Source: an uncultured Clostridia bacterium
GTDB taxonomy: Bacteria > Bacillota_I > Bacilli_A > RF39 > UBA660
DNA length: 11,822 nucleotides
Direction of reading: 5' to 3'
Assembly (NCBI GenBank): GCA_946533175.1
Contig: CAMNBS010000032.1
Location: 1 to 11,822, forward strand
The notes below the pieces were generated by a model that was not told where the DNA came from, did no database searches, and saw only the letters and a program-made list of their open reading frames with translations. Position 1 is the first letter of the stretch. Each line of letters starts with the position of its first letter. The position numbers and the translations under genes are program-made. This document shows, piece after piece, positions 6,018 through 11,822 of the stretch.

Positions 6018-6937
6018 TATATAACTTCAACTTCTCCTTTTAATTTTTGAACTGTTTCCATACGATAAATATCACTAAATTCCTCATTAAAGCGAACAAG
6101 TTCCTTCTTGATGACATCAGGATATACTAATTTAGTATTACTTATAGCTTTTTTCACATCTCGAATACTAACTTCTTTTTTATTATCAAAAACCGCATAT
6201 GAAAATGCTTGTTGTAAAATAGTTAAAGCAATATCGGGATATCTAGCAGAAAACTCATATACTCTTTTATATTCACTAGTTATATCAACAATAAAAGCCA
6301 TAATCTTTTCTTGAATAAACGGTGTATATTTCATTTTCGCACCTGACTTATGCTCTAATTTAGGAAGGGTTCCCATTAAAATATTAATTGTATGTTCTCT
6401 TGTTGGTTCCAGTACTTCAACTTTTTGAAAACGTCTTACAAAAGCTTTATCACGTAATATATATTGATCATATTCTTCTGTTGTTGTTGCACCAATAATT
6501 TTAATATTACCACGATCCAAACCAGGTTTAAATACTTGAGCGAAATCCATGGAATCAGTTCCTGTTCCAATTAAGGTATGAATTTCATCAATGAAAAGAA
6601 TTAATTTTTCTCTTTCTTTTATTTCATTTAACAATAGAGTTATTTTAGGTTCATTCGTTCCTGGCATTACCCCAATTAAAGAAGCTGTATTAAGTTTCCA
6701 TATACTATATCCTTTTAAGGCATTAGGAACTTCTCCTCTTTTAATACGATAACCAAGTCCTTCCACAATCGCTGTTTTACCAATACCAGGTTTACCAACT
6801 AAAATACCTGATTTTTCAGGAGTCAATAAAATCAAAATTAATTGTTTTATTTCTTCATCACGACCAATGGCTGGATTAGTAATATATTCCTTAGCAGTAA
6901 AATTTTCACCATATTTTTCTAATAAACTATCATTCAT
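6017..6937 (-). CDS. Stand-alone AAA+ ATPase related to the first ATPase domain of ClpB/ClpC
   Basis: A 306-aa AAA+ protein that aligns by eye with the first nucleotide-binding domain of ClpA/B/C and little else. Visible are a short lead with NPAIGRDEEI, Walker A GKPGIGKT (about 48-55), Walker B LILFIDEIH (about 112-120), sensor 1 GATTTEEY, and the RDKAFVRRFQ arginine-finger region. An RYPDIAL helix corresponds to the LPDKAIDL helix of Clp. The double Clp N-domain, the coiled-coil middle domain and the second ATPase domain are absent. The pore-loop segment KYRGEFEER of Clp unfoldases is replaced by PGTNEP-K, so no pore tyrosine is present. ATP hydrolysis looks intact; substrate threading is doubtful. 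The start at 6937 has AGGTG 6 nt upstream; an in-frame GTG at 6946 lies within that site. It follows the lipid kinase by 36 bases and is stop-start coupled to the membrane protein. Confidence 0.88.
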   Translation of the reverse strand: MNDSLLEKYGENFTAKEYITNPAIGRDEEIKQLILILLTPEKSGILVGKPGIGKTAIVEGLGYRIKRGEVPNALKGYSIWKLNTASLIGVMPGTNEPKITLLLNEIKEREKLILFIDEIHTLIGTGTDSMDFAQVFKPGLDRGNIKIIGATTTEEYDQYILRDKAFVRRFQKVEVLEPTREHTINILMGTLPKLEHKSGAKMKYTPFIQEKIMAFIVDITSEYKRVYEFSARYPDIALTILQQAFSYAVFDNKKEVSIRDVKKAISNTKLVYPDVIKKELVRFNEEFSDIYRMETVQKLKGEVEVI

Positions 6938-6973
6938 TCTTATCACCTATTTATTCCTTATCTTTTTCTATCA

Positions 6974-7885
6974 TTATTTTAAAAATAACTTATCAATATT
7001 TTTTTTAGGTATGAGCATTTGAATTGTTTTATGAGTATTTATTTCATAATGGGTAGTATTACCTTCAAATTTTTCACCATCTAAGCACCATGGTTTAATA
7101 CCATTATTAAAAGTAATTTTAATATTATTCGTTTTGTAACATTCAACACCATTAACATATGATATATCACTGGTTTTCAAAACATAAAAAGCTTGTGCCA
7201 GTCTCGCTAAATTACTGATACTACAAAACATTACTTCAAATTTTTTATCATCCAATTTCATGTCTCGATAAAAATTATTAATGCCGGCAATTCGATTAGC
7301 ATTAGAAATAATAATAAAAGTATATTTTCCCTGATGCTTTACTCCATCTATTTCATAAGTTACATCATATTTTGGAATTCTTTTAAAAAGTTGCTTTGCG
7401 CCATTTAAGAGATAAGCTAAGTGCCCTACGCGCTTTTTTAATTTTTGGGGAGTTTCATAAGGTATTTCCATAAACTTACCAAAACTAGCAACATAAACAA
7501 AACATCTACCGTTTATTTCACATATATCAACATCACGAATAACACCATTTAAAATACTTTTAATATTTTTAATAATATCTCCATCAAGACCATACATATG
7601 ACCAATATCATTCGTTGTTCCAACCGGAATATGGCTTAATAAAAGCTTTTTAGAACGACGAAAATTTCCATTCATTACTTCATAAAAAGTACCATCTCCA
7701 CCAACTGATAAGAGTAAATCCGTTTCAATATGTTCCGCTATTTCTTCGGCATGACCAGCATACTCGGTTAAATAAATACTACTTTCATAACCGTTTTCTT
7801 CCAATACTTTTTCGATTTGTCTTCCTAACTTTTTATTTAAGCCTTTACCACTATTAGGATTAATTACTACAACGCATTTTCTCAT
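6974..7885 (-). CDS. Diacylglycerol kinase-family lipid kinase (DgkB/YegS type)
   Basis: Phosphorylates a lipid alcohol, most likely diacylglycerol, using ATP; in Gram-positives DgkB recycles diacylglycerol released during lipoteichoic acid synthesis. The 303-aa length is typical. Motifs are NPNSGKG (9-15), the nucleotide loop GGDGTFYEVMNG (62-73), PVGTTNDIG (87-95) and, near the end, LDGEKF (269-274) with the conserved acidic catalytic region. There are no membrane helices, so it should be a peripheral cytoplasmic enzyme. Whether the substrate is diacylglycerol, another glycerolipid or undecaprenol-like cannot be decided from sequence. The start at 7885 has AGGAG 5 nt upstream. The gene follows spoVIF with a 9-base gap, inside the der operon. 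Confidence 0.92.
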   Translation of the reverse strand: MRKCVVVINPNSGKGLNKKLGRQIEKVLEENGYESSIYLTEYAGHAEEIAEHIETDLLLSVGGDGTFYEVMNGNFRRSKKLLLSHIPVGTTNDIGHMYGLDGDIIKNIKSILNGVIRDVDICEINGRCFVYVASFGKFMEIPYETPQKLKKRVGHLAYLLNGAKQLFKRIPKYDVTYEIDGVKHQGKYTFIIISNANRIAGINNFYRDMKLDDKKFEVMFCSISNLARLAQAFYVLKTSDISYVNGVECYKTNNIKITFNNGIKPWCLDGEKFEGNTTHYEINTHKTIQMLIPKKNIDKLFLK

Positions 7886-7894
7886 TTATACTCC

Positions 7895-8131
7895 TTAAAA
7901 CTTTTGATCAATATTATTGGGAATATGATCATTAACAATAGCGTTCACTATCTTCTCTTTTTTCTCATTTGAAACATCTCTTCCCGTTAAAGTTGATAAC
8001 TCATCTATTACTTCCATTAAAGTATTTTTATCTTTCATATTACCTTTTTGTAATTTTTCTGCTAATGACATAATCGTTTGCTTATTTACTTTTGTTTTTT
8101 TCTCAACTCGGTTAAAAAAACTATCATTCAT
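7895..8131 (-). CDS. spoVIF: SpoVIF-family small sporulation protein
   Basis: A 78-aa soluble, charged protein. The pattern DSFFNRVEKKTKVNKQ at the start, the LAEKLQKGNMKDKNT segment and IVNAIVNDHIP near the end match my recollection of Bacillus subtilis SpoVIF (about 85 aa), a small mother-cell protein needed for proper late spore coat assembly. The match covers the whole length but was made from memory, not by search. The start at 8131 has an ideal AGGAGGA site 4-5 nt upstream, so it should be well translated. It lies between a 72-aa unknown gene (42-base gap) and the lipid kinase (9-base gap). In B. subtilis the gene is under late mother-cell control; here it sits in a housekeeping operon headed by der, which may mean a different use. 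Confidence 0.7.
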   Translation of the reverse strand: MNDSFFNRVEKKTKVNKQTIMSLAEKLQKGNMKDKNTLMEVIDELSTLTGRDVSNEKKEKIVNAIVNDHIPNNIDQKF

Positions 8132-8173
8132 CTATTCCTCCTCATAATAATATATGTAAGAAGAATATAATGT

Positions 8174-8392
8174 TTATCGAAAAAAATCCCATTTATCTCT
8201 TACTTCATCATCATTGTTATCATCCTCATGATCATGATAAGTAAGATCTTGAAGAACTTTGTTTTCCAAATTCTTTTTTATAAATTTATTTTCATTTGTA
8301 TAAGTTGATAAAATATCTTTTTCCTCTCCAATACTTTTATAATCTTTTAATGAATCCACATTTTTGGAATTAAAATTATTCTTAATAATCAT
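8174..8392 (-). CDS. 72-aa hydrophilic protein of unknown function
   Basis: I do not recognise this protein. It is charged and lacks any membrane segment. A lysine/asparagine-rich N-terminal half is followed by a strongly acidic, histidine-containing stretch (HDHEDDNNDDE, about 53-63) and ends DKWDFFR. The ATG overlaps the TAA stop of der (TAATG), with GAGGTG about 8 nt upstream inside the der codons, which supports real translation coupled to der. The acidic run could bind metal or be disordered; neither is shown. It sits directly before spoVIF. Confidence 0.7.
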   Translation of the reverse strand: MIIKNNFNSKNVDSLKDYKSIGEEKDILSTYTNENKFIKKNLENKVLQDLTYHDHEDDNNDDEVRDKWDFFR

Positions 8393-9699
8393 TATTCTTC
8401 ACCTCTATTTTTAAACTGTAATTCAATTGGTGTTCCACTAAAATCAAAAGACTCACGTATTTTATTTTCTAAATAACGATAATATGAAAAATGAACTAAT
8501 CCTTTATCATTAACGAAAAAAACAAATTTAGGAGGTTTAATACCTACTTGATTTACATAGTATATTTTAAGTCTTCTTCCCTTATATGATGGAGGTAATT
8601 TCAATAAATAAGCATCTCGAATAACATCATTTAAAACACTTGTCTTAATTTCTTTAATAATATTATCTTTAATTAGTTGAACTTTTTCCATAATCGAATT
8701 AATATTCTTTTTTTCTTTAGCCGAAACAAAAACAATTGGTACATAACTTAAAAATTGAAATTCACTGCGAATTAATTTTTCATAATCATTTTTATTCAGT
8801 TCATTAGGAAGATCCCACTTATTTACTACAATAAGTAATCCTTTTCCAGCATCAAGAGCCATTCCTACAATATGCTTATCATGTTCGATAATACCTTCTT
8901 TAGAATCAATAACTAAAATACAAATATCACTACGATTAATCGCTCTTAAACTACGAAGAAGAGAATATTTTTCAACATTTTCATATATTTTGCCTTGTTT
9001 TCTTATTCCAGCAGTATCAATAACAACATAACTTTCACCTTTATATTTTAAAAGTGAATCAGTTGAATCACGCGTTGTTCCGGCAATAGGAGATACAATT
9101 ACTCTTTCTTCATTAACAAGAGCATTTACTAAACTACTTTTTCCCACATTAGGACGTCCAATAATAGAAAATTTAATACGATCATCTTTTGGTTCTTCTT
9201 CATATTGTGGAAAATCCTCAACAATTAAATCTAGTAATTCATAAATTCCTTTATTATGTTCAGCACTAATTTCCACATAATGATCAAATCCTAATTCATA
9301 AAAATCATATTTATGATTAATACTCAAATTATTATCAGTTTTGTTAATCGCCACAATAACTTTTTTCTTAGTTTTTCTTAACATATCGCAGACTTCGTAA
9401 TCATTAGCATTTAAACCATCTATTCCGTCAACAACAAAAACAATAACATCACTTTCATCAATAGCAATTTCTACTTGAATCTTTATTTCATTATTAAATA
9501 AATCCTTTGATACATCAATACCACCAGTATCAATTAAACTAAACTTATATTTACCATAACTTACTTCACTATAAATACGATCTCTTGTAACCCCGGGATT
9601 ATCATCAATAATTGAAATTTTTTTACCAACTAATTTATTAAATAAAGTTGATTTACCAACATTAGGTCTACCAACAAGAGCAACAGTTTTATTCTTCAT
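8392..9699 (-). CDS. der: Ribosome-assembly GTPase Der (EngA)
   Basis: An essential double GTPase that acts in maturation of the 50S subunit. The 435-aa length is standard. The first G domain has GRPNVGKS (10-17), Thr38 in NPGVTRDR, DTGG (57-60), NKTD (119-122) and SAE (145-147). The second has GRPNVGKS (181-188), AGTTRDS, DTAG (228-231), NKWD (293-296) and SAK (326-328). A KH-like domain fills about 354-435, with the family motifs KLPPSYKGRRLKIYY and FSGTPI near the end. Two tandem G domains and this KH tail are unique to Der. The start at 9699 follows GGTGGTGAT. It heads a six-gene operon and is divergent from the Mn exporter. Confidence 0.98.
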   Translation of the reverse strand: MKNKTVALVGRPNVGKSTLFNKLVGKKISIIDDNPGVTRDRIYSEVSYGKYKFSLIDTGGIDVSKDLFNNEIKIQVEIAIDESDVIVFVVDGIDGLNANDYEVCDMLRKTKKKVIVAINKTDNNLSINHKYDFYELGFDHYVEISAEHNKGIYELLDLIVEDFPQYEEEPKDDRIKFSIIGRPNVGKSSLVNALVNEERVIVSPIAGTTRDSTDSLLKYKGESYVVIDTAGIRKQGKIYENVEKYSLLRSLRAINRSDICILVIDSKEGIIEHDKHIVGMALDAGKGLLIVVNKWDLPNELNKNDYEKLIRSEFQFLSYVPIVFVSAKEKKNINSIMEKVQLIKDNIIKEIKTSVLNDVIRDAYLLKLPPSYKGRRLKIYYVNQVGIKPPKFVFFVNDKGLVHFSYYRYLENKIRESFDFSGTPIELQFKNRGEE

Positions 9700-9721
9700 A
9701 GCATCACCACCAGCTATAAAT

Positions 9722-9732
9722 ATTCTATCACA
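9722..9732 (-). promoter_or_regulatory. Possible extended -10 promoter of the der operon
   Basis: On the minus strand TGA-TAGAAT (-10 at 9722-9727, TG element directly upstream) lies in the 118-base gap between der and the divergent mntP. No good -35 is visible at 16-18 nt. A start near 9715 would leave a leader of about 16 nt, similar to other leaders in this window. Confidence 0.35.
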
Positions 9733-9817
9733 AAATTAAGAAATAAGCTATTTATTTATCCAAAATAATATCATCATAAAAAAAATTTTTTTTAATATTA
9801 TTAAAAGAGGATGATAT

Positions 9818-10360
9818 ATGACATTAATAGAACTAATTCTAACGGGAATATCGCTTGGTAGTGATGCTTTTGCCATAAGTATTTGTAAAGGATTAAATAG
9901 TTCCAAAAGAAATATAACCAATGGATTAATAGTTAGCTTTTATTTTGGACTATTTCAATTTTTAATGCCCATTATTGGTTTTTATTTAGGAAATATTTTT
10001 AGTGAAAAAATAATTTACTATAATCCATATATTTCCACAATCCTATTAATTACTATTGGTATTCTAATGATTAAAGATACAAATGATGAAATTGATAGTA
10101 ATCTAAATTTTAAAGAAATGCTTCTTCTTTCTTTTGCCACCAGTATTGATGCTTTAGTAATTGGAATATCCTTTTCTTTTTTGAAAATAAATCTTTTATC
10201 ATCATCTATTATTATTGGAATAATTACCTTTATTATGTGTTTTATTGGATATTATTTAGGAAATTTATTCAATAAAAAAGTTGGAAAATATTCCAACTTA
10301 ATTGGTGGACTAACCTTAATTATTATTGGTATTAAAATTCTTTGGCAAACTATTTTTTAG
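9818..10360 (+). CDS. mntP: MntP-type manganese efflux pump
   Basis: A 180-aa, six-helix membrane protein of the MntP family, which exports Mn(II) from the cytoplasm. Two pseudo-symmetrical halves each carry the family's acidic motif: SLGSDAFAISICKGL with Asp16 in helix 1, and FATSIDALVIGISF with Asp111 in helix 4. Lengths, spacing and the LIGGLTLIIIGIKIL end are typical. The start at 9818 has AAGAGG 7 nt upstream. The gene is alone on the + strand, divergent from der, and its last 11 bases overlap the end of the convergent Ig-like gene. Many mntP genes are preceded by a yybP-ykoY Mn riboswitch, but the gap here is only 118 bases and shows no such leader, and no convincing promoter was found in the A/T-rich gap. 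Confidence 0.92.
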   Translation: MTLIELILTGISLGSDAFAISICKGLNSSKRNITNGLIVSFYFGLFQFLMPIIGFYLGNIFSEKIIYYNPYISTILLITIGILMIKDTNDEIDSNLNFKEMLLLSFATSIDALVIGISFSFLKINLLSSSIIIGIITFIMCFIGYYLGNLFNKKVGKYSNLIGGLTLIIIGIKILWQTIF

Positions 10361-11744
10361 AATAAGTATATATCATTCCTTGATTAACATACATATAACA
10401 AGCACCGTTAGACCATGTCATAACTGAACCATTACATTTATCTTTGTCTAAATTAATTTTTGCCATATCTTTATAACATGCGCCACCCGCTCTATACCTA
10501 CAGGTTGATGTTACTTTAACATTGATTGAACAAGTGCCTTTAGTTCCTGATGCATCCATAACATAATAATTAACTATTGTATCCGAGGTATTAGTAATTT
10601 TCTTAGTTGTAACATTACTTGCTAAATTAGCATCAAAACTATATTTTGTAGCATCTTTAACTGTTGCTGTAATTGTTCCATCATTTGATATTGATAAACT
10701 ACAGGTTGGTTTAACTTTATTTATTACAACATCAAAAGCTACACTACTTGTACTATTACCAGCATTATCAACCACTTTTAAAACTTGTTTAGAACTAGAT
10801 GCAGGATATGTTTTACATACTTTGTCTTCTTTACAACCACTAACTTTATCTGCACAAATTGCACATACTGTAACATTTTTAGTAGATGTAATTTTTATTT
10901 GATTTGGATTTAAAGTTAACGTAGGCTTTTCCTTATCTATTTTAACAGTAACCTTTTTCGTAGTTTCTTTTTTATTTTTATTGTCGGTTGCCACAACTTT
11001 TACGGTATAAGTTCCATTATTACTTACCACTATTTTATTATTTGAAACATTTTGATAAGAACAGTTACTTTCACAATTAATAGCATATTTTAAAGATAAA
11101 GAATTATTATCGCTCTTACCACTAACATTAATAGTAACATCTTTATTTGTCCAAACATTTTCTTTAGCATCAGATAATGTAAGAGAAAGTGATGGAGCAT
11201 TTTGTGAAATTGTTTGATTTACCGGTGGTTTTTGTTGCTCTTGCTGTTGCTCAGTTTGCTTGGAAACCGTAACAAAGAAATCTTTTCCTTGATTCTTTCC
11301 ATTCATAGAATAATTTACTTTTATAAAAGTATTTCCTTCACCAATACCGGTAACAACACCGTTATTGTCAACCGTAGCTATATTAGGATCATTACTTGTA
11401 AAGGTTAAATCAACTTGAGCCTGATTAGAAACTTCATACAATATGGTACATTGTTCACCAACTTTAACACTACAATCAGAGTAAAGTAAAGTTACTTCAA
11501 AATTTTGTTGAGGAGTAGGCTCTTGATTATTCTTTTTTAAAACAAAAAACACTAAAACGCCAACAATTATTAACAAAAGAAGAATGGCAATTATTTTAAT
11601 GGTATTTTTACTTTTTGGTTTTTCAACCACTTCTTCGGTATAATTATCATCTTTATTATAAAAATCTGAATAAATAGAATCATTGGTATCTTGACCATTA
11701 TTAACATTTACTGAACCTTTTTTTTCATCATCTTCAGTATACAT
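10350..11744 (-). CDS. Membrane-anchored Ig-like protein with cysteine-containing C-terminus
   Basis: A 464-aa protein with a 48-residue acidic, asparagine-rich cytoplasmic segment and one hydrophobic helix (about 49-70). Outside the membrane an Ig-like Big_2-type domain (about 82-160) is marked by VKVGEQC, TSNDPNIATVDNNGVVTGIGEG and FFVTVS. A glutamine-rich linker (161-178) follows, then Ig-like repeats at about 185-270, 273-343 and 345-411, with the recurring signature TV...D.EKPTLTL / VVDNAGNST. The final 50 residues hold paired cysteines (CRYRAGGACY, CNGS, GACYMY). Twelve or so cysteines outside the membrane are unusual for a low-GC Gram-positive surface protein and hint at disulfides. 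No enzyme motif is present; an adhesin, receptor or envelope-scaffold role is possible. The start has GAGGTG 5 nt upstream. Confidence 0.83.
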   Translation of the reverse strand: MYTEDDEKKGSVNVNNGQDTNDSIYSDFYNKDDNYTEEVVEKPKSKNTIKIIAILLLLIIVGVLVFFVLKKNNQEPTPQQNFEVTLLYSDCSVKVGEQCTILYEVSNQAQVDLTFTSNDPNIATVDNNGVVTGIGEGNTFIKVNYSMNGKNQGKDFFVTVSKQTEQQQEQQKPPVNQTISQNAPSLSLTLSDAKENVWTNKDVTINVSGKSDNNSLSLKYAINCESNCSYQNVSNNKIVVSNNGTYTVKVVATDNKNKKETTKKVTVKIDKEKPTLTLNPNQIKITSTKNVTVCAICADKVSGCKEDKVCKTYPASSSKQVLKVVDNAGNSTSSVAFDVVINKVKPTCSLSISNDGTITATVKDATKYSFDANLASNVTTKKITNTSDTIVNYYVMDASGTKGTCSINVKVTSTCRYRAGGACYKDMAKINLDKDKCNGSVMTWSNGACYMYVNQGMIYTYSKK

Positions 11745-11767
11745 ATAAACACCTCTATTCTCTTATA

Positions 11768-11796
11768 ATAATATCATATACATAAATAAAAATCAA
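11768..11796 (-). promoter_or_regulatory. Promoter of the right-hand Ig-like protein gene
   Basis: On the minus strand TTGATT (11791-11796), a 17-nt spacer and TATTAT (11768-11773). The start would fall near 11761, giving a leader of about 16 nt with GAGGTG as ribosome-binding site. The gene therefore begins its own transcript here; no terminator is seen behind its stop. Confidence 0.55.
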
Positions 11797-11822
11797 TGAA
11801 TTAATAATCTATTTTAATTTAT

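Noticed and set aside
9700..9817. yybP-ykoY manganese riboswitch ahead of mntP
   Set aside because: The interval is only 118 bases, shared with the divergent der promoter, and contains no recognisable paired helices with the conserved loop sequences.

Overview
The window is very AT-rich and reads as a low-GC Gram-positive bacterium, most likely an uncultured, gut-type member of the Bacilli/Erysipelotrichia-Mollicutes neighbourhood. The reasons are strong AGGAGG/AGGTG ribosome-binding sites, A+T-biased codons, a SpoVIF-type sporulation gene, and several N-terminally anchored Ig-like surface proteins without LPXTG signals. The standard code (11) applies: tryptophan is TGG throughout and TGA closes two genes. 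The taxonomic placement is inference.

Layout. (1) Bases 1-630: the first 34 codons of a leftward membrane-anchored protein with a near-consensus promoter, then a compact locus on the + strand that resembles a type I toxin-antitoxin module. It has a 56-codon ORF with one hydrophobic helix and a leader hairpin that hides its Shine-Dalgarno. An opposing promoter lies just past its end, and a strong leftward intrinsic terminator lies inside the ORF, so a roughly 113-nt antisense RNA is predicted. (2) 630-3258, minus strand: a three-gene operon of a short-chain dehydrogenase, a YnbB-type PLP enzyme (methionine gamma-lyase/'aluminium resistance' family) and an RluA-family pseudouridine synthase, joined by overlaps. 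(3) 3262-5600, minus: a monocistronic surface protein with three Ig-like domains and two diverged copies of an 'LWRI...RPVIYLK' module, with its own promoter and terminator. (4) 5608-9727, minus: a six-gene operon of der/engA, a 72-aa unknown, spoVIF, a diacylglycerol-kinase-family lipid kinase, a stand-alone ClpB-NBD1-like AAA+ ATPase and a four-helix membrane protein, ending in a clear terminator. (5) 9818-10360, plus: an MntP-type manganese exporter transcribed divergently from der. (6) 10350-11796, minus: a second anchored Ig-like protein, converging on mntP with an 11-bp overlap of coding ends.

The housekeeping functions (ribosome assembly GTPase, rRNA modification, lipid phosphorylation, Mn export) are conventional. 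The accessory interest lies in the toxin/antisense locus, in the AAA+ protein that has lost the pore-loop sequence of its relatives, in its translational coupling to a small membrane protein, and in the repeated design of membrane-anchored Ig-like proteins with very short mRNA leaders.
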